Of a stretch of 8,601 nucleotides of DNA, positions 1-5,894 are shown piece by piece. Every line of letters starts with the position of its first letter. Position 1 is the first letter of the stretch. Origin of the DNA: Rhodobacter sp. (GTDB taxonomy: Bacteria > Pseudomonadota > Alphaproteobacteria > Rhodobacterales > Rhodobacteraceae). The notes beneath the pieces were generated by a model that saw nothing but the letters and a program-made list of their open reading frames with translations, was not told where the DNA came from and made no database searches. The DNA is taken from contig DPZQ01000089.1 in the NCBI GenBank assembly GCA_003536295.1, forward strand, positions 1-8,601, written 5' to 3'. The position numbers were made by a program, and so were the translations under genes.

Positions 1-527
1 CGGCGATTGGGTTCACCATCTATCCGGGCAGCGATATGGCTTTGGATATGTATGAACAAATTAGCATGATGCGCCAAGAAGCCGCAGCCAAAGGCATTGC
101 TAGTGTGATCTGGTCCTATCCACGCGGTGAGGCCATCACCAAAGACGGCGAAACCGCAATAGATGTGGCCGCATATTCCGCCCATATAGCAGCACTTCTC
201 GGCGCTCATATCATTAAAATTAAACTTTCAACCGATCATTTAATGCTGCCCGAGGCCAAGAAAGCCTACGAAGACAATGCGATCAGCATCGCTTCTCAAG
301 CGGAACGTGTGCGCCATGCGATGCAAGCCAGCTTTAACGGGCGGCGCATTGTGGTCTTTTCAGGCGGGGCCAAAAAGGGCGAAGACAGTATTTATGATGA
401 TGCGCGTGCCATTCGTGATGGCGGGGGCAATGGGTCGATCATTGGACGTAACGCGTTTCAACGCAGCCGCCACGAAGCTTTGGCGATGCTGGGAAAACTT
501 GTTGATATCTATAAAGGAAAAGCATAA
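1..527 (+). CDS. fbaB: Class I fructose-bisphosphate aldolase, C-terminal part (5' end outside window)
   Basis: Reversibly cleaves fructose 1,6-bisphosphate to dihydroxyacetone phosphate and glyceraldehyde 3-phosphate in the cytosol, serving glycolysis or gluconeogenesis. The reading frame is open from base 3, so the first in-window ATG is internal and 174 residues of the C-terminal half are visible. They match the DhnA/FbaB-type TIM-barrel family: an early FTIYPGSD stretch, VIWSYPRGE, then GAHIIKIKLSTDH, whose lysines sit where this family carries its Schiff-base lysine (family knowledge; which lysine is not proven here). VFSGGAKKGED and GSIIGRNAFQR look like the phosphate-binding strands near the barrel end. 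The gene ends in TAA. The next gene begins 94 bases later on the same strand, and I see no hairpin terminator between them. The family assignment is firm; substrate preference within the class I aldolases rests on resemblance. Confidence 0.9.
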   Translation, partial: AIGFTIYPGSDMALDMYEQISMMRQEAAAKGIASVIWSYPRGEAITKDGETAIDVAAYSAHIAALLGAHIIKIKLSTDHLMLPEAKKAYEDNAISIASQAERVRHAMQASFNGRRIVVFSGGAKKGEDSIYDDARAIRDGGGNGSIIGRNAFQRSRHEALAMLGKLVDIYKGKA

Positions 528-621
528 TTTCTACGCTCATCTGTCGATTTGGGATTCACAAATTAAAAGCAATATGACATGATTGTCCTAAGTGTTCAAT
601 CATAGGGCATATGAGGCAAGT

Positions 622-924
622 ATGAGCGATAGTCACACCGGCCCTGCCCTTGGCAGCATTACCGTGTTCAGTCTGGCGATTTTTCTGGGCTGTTACTTTA
701 CTTATTCGGCGGTGCAGGGCGATTACGGTGTTTTTCGCAAAGTAAAAATAGAGACCGAGCTAAAGGCCCTTCACCAAGAACGTGGCATGTTGCAAGCCAA
801 TTTGGCGGAATTGGAAAATCTAACCATGCGCCTGTCAGATGGTTTTCTTGATCTTGACTTACTGGATGAGCGTGCGCGCGATGTTTTGGGCTATGTACGC
901 TATGATGAGATAGTCATCCGCTAA
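622..924 (+). CDS. ftsB: FtsB/DivIC-family septum formation protein
   Basis: Small bitopic membrane protein of the divisome. In known systems FtsB pairs with FtsL and binds FtsQ to help activate septal peptidoglycan synthesis. This 100-residue protein has a short polar N-terminus, one hydrophobic segment at about residues 11-31, a periplasmic coiled coil at about 38-70 rich in E, K, L and Q, and the usual ending in which a LLDERAR motif (80-86) is followed by YDEIVIR. I chose ATG 622 because GAGG at 613-616 lies five bases upstream and the length fits the family. A GTG at 592 would add ten residues but lacks as good a binding site. It sits between aldolase and pyruvate dehydrogenase genes; many alphaproteobacteria keep a divIC-like gene directly before pdhA. 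Sequence identity in this family is low, so the call rests on architecture, the C-terminal motif and context. Confidence 0.85.
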   Translation: MSDSHTGPALGSITVFSLAIFLGCYFTYSAVQGDYGVFRKVKIETELKALHQERGMLQANLAELENLTMRLSDGFLDLDLLDERARDVLGYVRYDEIVIR

Positions 925-1012
925 ACCCGCTATGGGCCTATCACTCCTAAATAAGGCAGAAGTTTTTAACCTTCGTCAAAAAAGAATGATATACGCGCCC
1001 TTTTATTTCCGT

Positions 1013-1018
1013 TATAAT
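1013..1018 (+). promoter_or_regulatory. Predicted -10 box of the pdhABC promoter
   Basis: A perfect TATAAT lies 50 bases before the pdhA start codon, in the only sizeable gap (925-1067) upstream of the operon. No good TTGACA-like hexamer is present 16-18 bases upstream; the bases there read roughly TATACG. The promoter may therefore need an activator or be weak without one. The predicted transcription start falls near 1024-1026, inside the dyad described separately. The position and box are seen directly; promoter function is inferred. Confidence 0.5.
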
Positions 1019-1020
1019 AT

Positions 1021-1044
1021 AGGTAGTTTAACGCTAAACTACTT
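1021..1044 (+). promoter_or_regulatory. CG-centred inverted repeat over the predicted pdhA transcription start (candidate operator)
   Basis: GTAGTTTA (1023-1030) is repeated perfectly inverted as TAAACTAC (1035-1042) around a four-base centre ACGC. Two further bases on each side also pair if one G-T pair is allowed. The palindrome centre is the CG at 1032-1033, and its only mismatch is A1031 against C1034. It begins three bases after the -10 box, so a bound protein would occlude the start site. An even-length palindrome with a central CG is typical of LacI-family operators, and members of that family control central carbon genes in Rhodobacter relatives. The stem is AT-rich with no T tract after it, so it is a poor terminator. 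The regulator's identity is inferred. Confidence 0.45.
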
Positions 1045-1067
1045 TACAAAATGACGGAGAACCCGCC

Positions 1068-2057
1068 TTGGCTCAGAAAAAAGTACCTGCCGCCTCAAAC
1101 AGCTCAAAAGAAGAGCTTTTGCATTATTACCGTGAAATGTTATTAATCCGTCGCTTTGAAGAAAAAGCCGGCCAGCTTTATGGTATGGGATTGATCGGCG
1201 GATTTTGCCATCTTTACATCGGACAAGAGGCCGTTGTGGTTGGGCTGGAGGCCGCAGCAAAAGAGGGTGACAAGCGGATCACCAGCTACCGCGATCACGG
1301 CCATATGTTGGCCTGCGGCATGGACCCCAAAGGGGTTATGGCCGAATTGACTGGGCGCTCGGGCGGTTATTCCGCAGGTAAAGGTGGCTCAATGCACATG
1401 TTCTCAAAAGAAAAACATTTCTACGGCGGTCACGGGATTGTGGGGGCGCAAGTGCCTTTGGGCGCTGGTCTGGCATTTGCAGATAAATATCTTGGCAATG
1501 ACAATGTGACGTTTGCTTATTTTGGTGATGGCGCGGCGAACCAGGGCCAAGTTTATGAAACCTATAATATGGCCGAACTTTGGAAGTTGCCCGTGATTTT
1601 TGTAATTGAAAACAACCAATATGCAATGGGCACTTCTATGAAACGTTCGACAAAATCACCCTCAATGTGGGAACGCGGTTTGGCTTACGGTATTAAAGGC
1701 GAAGCGGTTGATGGGATGGATGTGTTAGCGGTAAAAGCTGCGGCCACCAAAGCTGTTGCCGTATGCCGCGCTGGCGATGGGCCCTACATTTTAGAAATGA
1801 TGACTTATCGCTATCGGGGTCACTCAATGTCGGACCCTGCAAAATACCGCAGCCGTGAAGAAGTACAAAAGATGCGCGATGAAAAAGACGCAATCGAACA
1901 CGTGCGCGAGCTGCTGATGCAAGGCGGTCTTGCGTCGGACGAAGATCTGAAAGTAATTGATCGCGACATTAAGGCAATCGTTAACGAAAGCGCCGAATTT
2001 GCCAAAGAAAGCCCGGAGCCCGCATTAGAGGCGCTTTGGACAAATATTTACGCGTAA
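1068..2057 (+). CDS. pdhA: Pyruvate dehydrogenase E1 component, alpha subunit
   Basis: With PdhB it forms the thiamine-diphosphate-dependent E1 enzyme, which decarboxylates pyruvate and transfers the acetyl group to the lipoyl arm. The 329-residue protein is a full-length alpha subunit. It has the YRDHGH stretch with a candidate active-site His77 and the thiamine-diphosphate/metal motif from GDG at 153-155 to NN at 182-183. The YRYRGHSMSDP loop (247-257) contains the serine that is phosphorylated in mitochondrial homologues; the second mitochondrial serine site is not preserved. The start is TTG at 1068, with GGAGA at 1056-1060 seven bases upstream. It gives the usual short Ala/Lys/Ser-rich N-terminus, and the nearby ATG at 1051 is out of frame. 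It is the first gene of the operon; its TAA stop overlaps the pdhB ribosome binding site. The specific branched alpha/beta E1 type, not the homodimeric AceE type, is certain from sequence. Confidence 0.97.
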   Translation: MAQKKVPAASNSSKEELLHYYREMLLIRRFEEKAGQLYGMGLIGGFCHLYIGQEAVVVGLEAAAKEGDKRITSYRDHGHMLACGMDPKGVMAELTGRSGGYSAGKGGSMHMFSKEKHFYGGHGIVGAQVPLGAGLAFADKYLGNDNVTFAYFGDGAANQGQVYETYNMAELWKLPVIFVIENNQYAMGTSMKRSTKSPSMWERGLAYGIKGEAVDGMDVLAVKAAATKAVAVCRAGDGPYILEMMTYRYRGHSMSDPAKYRSREEVQKMRDEKDAIEHVRELLMQGGLASDEDLKVIDRDIKAIVNESAEFAKESPEPALEALWTNIYA

Positions 2058-2067
2058 GGAGATAAAC

Positions 2068-3432
2068 ATGGCTACGCAACTTCTTATGCCCGCCCTTTCC
2101 CCAACAATGGAAGAAGGCACTTTGGCCAAATGGTTGGTTAAAGTGGGCGACACAGTTAAATCAGGCCAGATTTTGGCAGAGATTGAAACCGATAAAGCAA
2201 CGATGGAATTCGAAGCGGTGGATGAGGGCGTGATAGGCCATCTTTTTGTTGAAGAAGGCACGGCAGGCATCAAAGTCAACAGCGCAATCGCGCTTTTGCT
2301 TGATGAGGGTGAAGATTTGGCCACAGCCAAAAGCGCGCCGCAAGCCGCAACCAATGTTGCCGCCGCCGCGGCACCAACCGTGGCGGCAACTGCCGCAGCG
2401 CCAATTTCTGCCACAATTGATAATAGCCCAGATTGGCCCGAAGGAACGCCAATGAAGTCGATGACCGTGCGCGAAGCATTGCGAGAAGCAATGGCCGAAG
2501 AAATGCGCGCCAATCCGAACGTATTTTTGATGGGCGAAGAGGTTGGCGAATATCAAGGCGCCTATAAGATCAGTCAAGGTTTGCTAGATGAGTTCGGCGA
2601 AAAGCGGGTGATTGATACGCCTATTACTGAACATGGCTTCACCGGTATTGCGGTTGGCGCTGCGATGGCAGGGTTGAACCCGATTGTAGAGTTTATGACA
2701 TTTAACTTTGCGATGCAAGCGATTGATCACATTATCAATTCAGCCGCAAAAACGCTTTATATGTCGGGCGGACAAATGGGCTGCCCAATTGTGTTTCGTG
2801 GCGCCAATGGTGCCGCGGCACGCGTTGGGGCGCAGCACTCGCAAGATTATGCCGCTTGGTATGCGCAAGTACCGGGCCTAAAAGTGATCATGCCATATAG
2901 TGCGGCAGATGCCAAAGGCCTTTTGAAACAAGCTATTCGCGATCCAAACCCTGTGATCTTTTTGGAAAATGAAATTCTTTATGGGCGTAGCTTTGACGTG
3001 CCGGTGCTTGATAATTTCACAATTCCTTTTGGCAAAGCCAAAATCTGGCGCGAAGGTAAAGATGTTACTTTGGTCAGCTTTGGAATTGGGATGGGTTACG
3101 CGCTTGAGGCTGCCGATAAATTGGCCGCCGAAGGGATCAGCGCTGAAGTGATTGATCTACGTACATTGCGCCCGATTGATTACGAAACGGTTCTGGCCTC
3201 AGTGCGCAAGACGAACCGTTGTGTGACTGTGGAAGAGGGTTGGCCCGTAAGCTCGATTGGCAATCATCTGAGTGCTACGATCATGGAACGCGCCTTCGAT
3301 TATTTGGACGCGCCGGTGATCAATTGTACGGGTAAGGATGTGCCCATGCCTTACGCCGCAAATCTAGAAAAACTGGCGCTTTTAACCAGCGATGAAGTGG
3401 TCGCAGTGGTTAAATCCGTTTGCTACCGTTAG
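2068..3432 (+). CDS. pdhB: Pyruvate dehydrogenase E1 component, beta subunit with N-terminal lipoyl domain
   Basis: Partner of PdhA in pyruvate decarboxylation. At 454 residues it is longer than a plain E1 beta subunit because of a fused domain. Residues 1-83 are a biotinyl/lipoyl domain with the lipoylation motif ETDKA and candidate lipoyl-lysine Lys43. Residues about 84-125 form a flexible Ala/Thr/Pro-rich linker. The transketolase-like E1 beta part starts at about 131, with the GEEV motif (156-159) that contacts thiamine diphosphate, FMTFNF (209-214), AQHSQ (255-259) and the C-terminal transketolase domain beginning near 320. Such fusions are known from alphaproteobacteria, including Sinorhizobium and Zymomonas. 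The start is supported by AAGGAG at 2056-2061, six bases before the ATG and overlapping the pdhA stop, so translation is probably coupled. The fused domain likely gives the complex extra acyl carriers beyond those of E2. Confidence 0.97.
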   Translation: MATQLLMPALSPTMEEGTLAKWLVKVGDTVKSGQILAEIETDKATMEFEAVDEGVIGHLFVEEGTAGIKVNSAIALLLDEGEDLATAKSAPQAATNVAAAAAPTVAATAAAPISATIDNSPDWPEGTPMKSMTVREALREAMAEEMRANPNVFLMGEEVGEYQGAYKISQGLLDEFGEKRVIDTPITEHGFTGIAVGAAMAGLNPIVEFMTFNFAMQAIDHIINSAAKTLYMSGGQMGCPIVFRGANGAAARVGAQHSQDYAAWYAQVPGLKVIMPYSAADAKGLLKQAIRDPNPVIFLENEILYGRSFDVPVLDNFTIPFGKAKIWREGKDVTLVSFGIGMGYALEAADKLAAEGISAEVIDLRTLRPIDYETVLASVRKTNRCVTVEEGWPVSSIGNHLSATIMERAFDYLDAPVINCTGKDVPMPYAANLEKLALLTSDEVVAVVKSVCYR

Positions 3433-3441
3433 GAGGATATT

Positions 3442-4725
3442 ATGGCGATTGAAATTTTGATGCCGGCGCTGTCCCCAACAATGGAAGAAGGGACTGTGGC
3501 AAAATGGCTTGTCAAAGAAGGCGACAGCGTAAAGTCGGGCCAAATTCTAGCCGAGATTGAGACCGACAAAGCAACAATGGAATTTGAAGCCGTTGACGAG
3601 GGTGTCATGGGCGCCCTTTTGGTGGCCGAGGGCACCTCAGGCGTTAAAATAAATCAAGTAATTGCGATCTTGCTAGAAGAGGGCGAAGAAGTCGACAGCC
3701 AACCCACCTTAAAACCAGCCGAAACAGCCCCCACGGTGCAAACTCAAACTTCGGCCAAAGTATCCGCTGCCGTACCTGCCACCGTTGCAGCCCCAACGCC
3801 AACCGGCGGGGCACGGGTCTTTGCATCGCCTCTGGCACGGCGTTTGGTACTGCAAAAAGGCCTTGATATTAGCAAAATTAAAGGCTCTGGGCCTCATGGG
3901 CGCATCATTCGCGCTGATGTCGAAGCCCCAACTGCTGCAAGCACACCTCAAGAACGCCCAGTCAGTGTACCAACTGAAGCCACCATGGCGCGCAGTGCTG
4001 ATGTTTCAAGCGTGATGAAAATCTACAGTGACCGCGACTTTGTTGAAGTGCCCCTTGATGGTATGCGCAAAACAATCGCTGCACGTTTGACAGAAGCAAA
4101 ACAAACCATCCCGCATTTCTATTTGCGCCGTGACATAAAGCTTGATGCATTGATGGCATTACGCGCCAGTGTGAATGAACAGCTCATGTCCCGTGGCGTA
4201 AAACTTTCTGTCAATGATTTCATCATTAAAGCCTGTGCGCTCGCGCTGCAAACAGTACCATATGCCAATGCGGTTTGGGCGGGCGACCGTATTTTGCGAC
4301 TGAAACCTTCGGACGTGGCGGTAGCTGTAGCCATAGAAGGTGGTCTTTTCACACCAGTTTTGCGTGATGCAGATAAGAAGTCGCTTTCAAGCCTGTCTGA
4401 TGAAATGAAAGACTTGGCTGGGAGGGCAAAAAACCGCAAACTTGCGCCTCATGAGTATCAAGGAGGCAGTTTCGCAATTTCTAATCTCGGGATGATGGGG
4501 GTTGATAATTTTGACGCCGTAATAAATCCGCCCCACGGTGCTATTTTGGCGGTAGGTGCGGGCGTAAAAAAACCTGTTGTTGATCATAACGGGCAAATTA
4601 TAATAGCCACAATTATGTCTGTAACACTTTCTGTAGATCACCGTGTGATCGATGGCGCTTTAGGTGCTGAGTTCTTAGGCGCCATCGTCTATAATCTGGA
4701 AAATCCGATGTCAATGCTAGTATAA
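3442..4725 (+). CDS. pdhC: Dihydrolipoamide acetyltransferase, E2 of pyruvate dehydrogenase
   Basis: Core-forming subunit that moves the acetyl group from lipoamide to coenzyme A. The 427 residues show one lipoyl domain at 1-83 (ETDKA, Lys43), a Pro/Ala/Thr linker, the small E3/E1-binding domain at about 126-160 (ASPLARRL, then GSGPHGRI), a second linker, and the catalytic acyltransferase domain from about 200. The active-site motif is HRVIDG with His400 and Asp404. The ending NPMSMLV matches the usual E2 C-terminus. A single lipoyl domain, not the three of E. coli AceF, fits the alphaproteobacterial type in which PdhB carries another. AGGAGG at 3431-3436 overlaps the pdhB stop and lies five bases before the ATG. 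The neighbouring pdhA and pdhB support pyruvate, not 2-oxoglutarate or branched-chain oxo acid, as substrate. No lpd follows, so E3 must be encoded elsewhere. Confidence 0.97.
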   Translation: MAIEILMPALSPTMEEGTVAKWLVKEGDSVKSGQILAEIETDKATMEFEAVDEGVMGALLVAEGTSGVKINQVIAILLEEGEEVDSQPTLKPAETAPTVQTQTSAKVSAAVPATVAAPTPTGGARVFASPLARRLVLQKGLDISKIKGSGPHGRIIRADVEAPTAASTPQERPVSVPTEATMARSADVSSVMKIYSDRDFVEVPLDGMRKTIAARLTEAKQTIPHFYLRRDIKLDALMALRASVNEQLMSRGVKLSVNDFIIKACALALQTVPYANAVWAGDRILRLKPSDVAVAVAIEGGLFTPVLRDADKKSLSSLSDEMKDLAGRAKNRKLAPHEYQGGSFAISNLGMMGVDNFDAVINPPHGAILAVGAGVKKPVVDHNGQIIIATIMSVTLSVDHRVIDGALGAEFLGAIVYNLENPMSMLV

Positions 4726-4747
4726 AAGCCCCAAACGGGGCTTTTAT
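4722..4747. terminator. Bidirectional rho-independent terminator between pdhC and cysE
   Basis: An 11-base-pair perfect hairpin with arms at 4722-4732 and 4737-4747 surrounds the loop AAAC. The core is GCCCC/GGGGC, flanked by A4 on the left and T4 on the right, so both transcripts end in a U run after the GC stem. It overlaps the pdhC stop codon and directly abuts the TGA of the convergent cysE gene (4748-4750). It can therefore stop transcription from both sides with almost no intergenic DNA. Confidence 0.9.
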
Positions 4748-5557
4748 TCACCCGTTTATCGAAAGCAATTGATCCATCATGACAGACGGTTGTGCACAAC
4801 CCGCCTCACCAATGACCTTTGCAGGTACCCCTGCTACAGTTGAGCAAGGTGGTACATCTTGCAACACGACCGAGCCTGCCGCAATGCGAGAACAGTGCCC
4901 AATAGTGATATTGCCCAAGACCTTCGCTCCAGCCCCTATCATGACACCATTTTCTATTTTAGGATGGCGATCCCCATCCGCCTTACCCGTACCGCCCAAG
5001 GTCACCGAATGTAACATTGACACATTATCCCCCACAATTGCGGTTTCTCCAATCACGATGGAATGAGCATGGTCAATCATCGTGCCGCGCCCGATGCGTG
5101 CAGCTGGGTGTATATCAACGCCAAACGCTTCCGAGACACGCATTTGGACAAAATACGCAATATCATGACGCCCCTGACTCCAAAGCCAGTGACCAATTCG
5201 ATAAGCTTGAATAGCCTGATAACCTTTGAAAAACAAAATAGGTTGCATCAAATAGTGGCAAGCCGGATCTCGTTCTAAAACGGCAACCAGATCTGCACGC
5301 GCCGCAAGCCCTAAATTTTGATCACGGCTAAAGGCCTCATCTGCTATTTCGCGTAAAATTTGTTCTGACATTTCACTTGAGGCAAGCTTCATCGAAAAGC
5401 GGTAAGAAAGCGCTCGCTCCATCGTAGGGTGATGTAGCAAGCTTGAATGAATAAGCCCCCCCAGCAATGGCTCACGCGCAATTGCACGGTGGGCCTCTTC
5501 GCAAAGACGGAGCCAAACGGGGTCCATGCTTGAAACTTTAAGTTTTTGCTCGACCAT
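4748..5557 (-). CDS. cysE: Serine O-acetyltransferase
   Basis: Transfers acetyl from acetyl-CoA to L-serine, giving O-acetylserine, the committed precursor of cysteine. The 269 residues contain the helical N-terminal SATase domain (about 12-115) and a left-handed beta-helix of hexapeptide repeats (about 147-235). By alignment from memory with well-studied enzymes, Asp148 (VDIHP), His163 (DHAHS) and His198 (GDRHPK) match catalytic or substrate-binding residues, with the expected 15-residue spacing between the first two. The GGTGK turn at 188-192 is typical. The ATG at 5557 is preceded by AGGA six bases away, and its frame is closed upstream by a TAG. The protein ends in LLSING, not in the isoleucine that many CysE proteins insert into the CysK active site. 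The gene is monocistronic as far as visible, convergent with pdhC, and preceded by an AT-rich gap. Confidence 0.95.
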   Translation of the reverse strand: MVEQKLKVSSMDPVWLRLCEEAHRAIAREPLLGGLIHSSLLHHPTMERALSYRFSMKLASSEMSEQILREIADEAFSRDQNLGLAARADLVAVLERDPACHYLMQPILFFKGYQAIQAYRIGHWLWSQGRHDIAYFVQMRVSEAFGVDIHPAARIGRGTMIDHAHSIVIGETAIVGDNVSMLHSVTLGGTGKADGDRHPKIENGVMIGAGAKVLGNITIGHCSRIAAGSVVLQDVPPCSTVAGVPAKVIGEAGCAQPSVMMDQLLSING

Positions 5558-5894
5558 TTCGCATTCCTATTCTCTATGGGCAAAGCCTCAAAAAACCCTT
5601 CATGATCCTTGTTAACCTCGCCTTTTATTAAGTAATCTATTTAGAAAAAGATTTGAAGCCGTAATTTAGGCGTGGTTCGAAGACTTGGTTCAGCAGCTTT
5701 TAATTTTGTAAAACGGTGCGACAGCATCCTTCCACCACAAAATAAAGGCGACTGCCTACTTCTTATGGTAAGAGATAAATATTATTTGGAAAAACCCACA
5801 AGATCAAGATAAAAATCTTTTTATAATCAGAGACTTGGCTATAAATAAGTTAAGATACTAATAAGTATTAAACCCCAGAAATACCGCTTTCCCA
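5558..5894. other. AT-rich intergenic region upstream of cysE and downstream of mltG
   Basis: These 337 bases hold no convincing gene. GC falls to 31 of 120 bases at 5761-5880, well below the flanking genes. Features seen are a weak AT-only hairpin at 5855-5868 (ATACT, loop AATA, AGTAT), a plus-strand TATAAT at 5822-5827 with no suitable -35 box or downstream gene, and a nine-codon minus-strand ORF at 5574-5603 just before cysE. The cysE promoter presumably lies here, but I cannot place a convincing -35/-10 pair. There is also no clear terminator for mltG. Confidence 0.6.

Noticed and set aside
549..578. Possible ftsB promoter, TTGGGA with TATGAC 18 bases on
   Set aside because: Both boxes match consensus at only four of six positions, which is near chance level for this composition.
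592..621. GTG start adding ten residues to the FtsB-like protein
   Set aside because: ATG 622 has GAGG at the right distance and gives the usual family length of about 100 residues.
2025..2577. Long minus-strand open frames opposite the pdhB lipoyl domain and Ala-rich linker
   Set aside because: They are low-complexity mirror images of a certain gene, with no homology signal or ribosome binding site I recognise. The same applies to minus-strand frames opposite pdhC at 3429-3635 and plus-strand frames opposite fabF and mltG.
5765..5812. Fifteen-codon plus-strand ORF in the AT-rich gap
   Set aside because: Very short, no ribosome binding site, biased composition as expected by chance in AT-rich DNA.
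5855..5868. Hairpin ATACT-AATA-AGTAT downstream of mltG as a terminator
   Set aside because: The stem is five mostly A-T pairs and no T run follows on the minus strand, so it is too weak to call.
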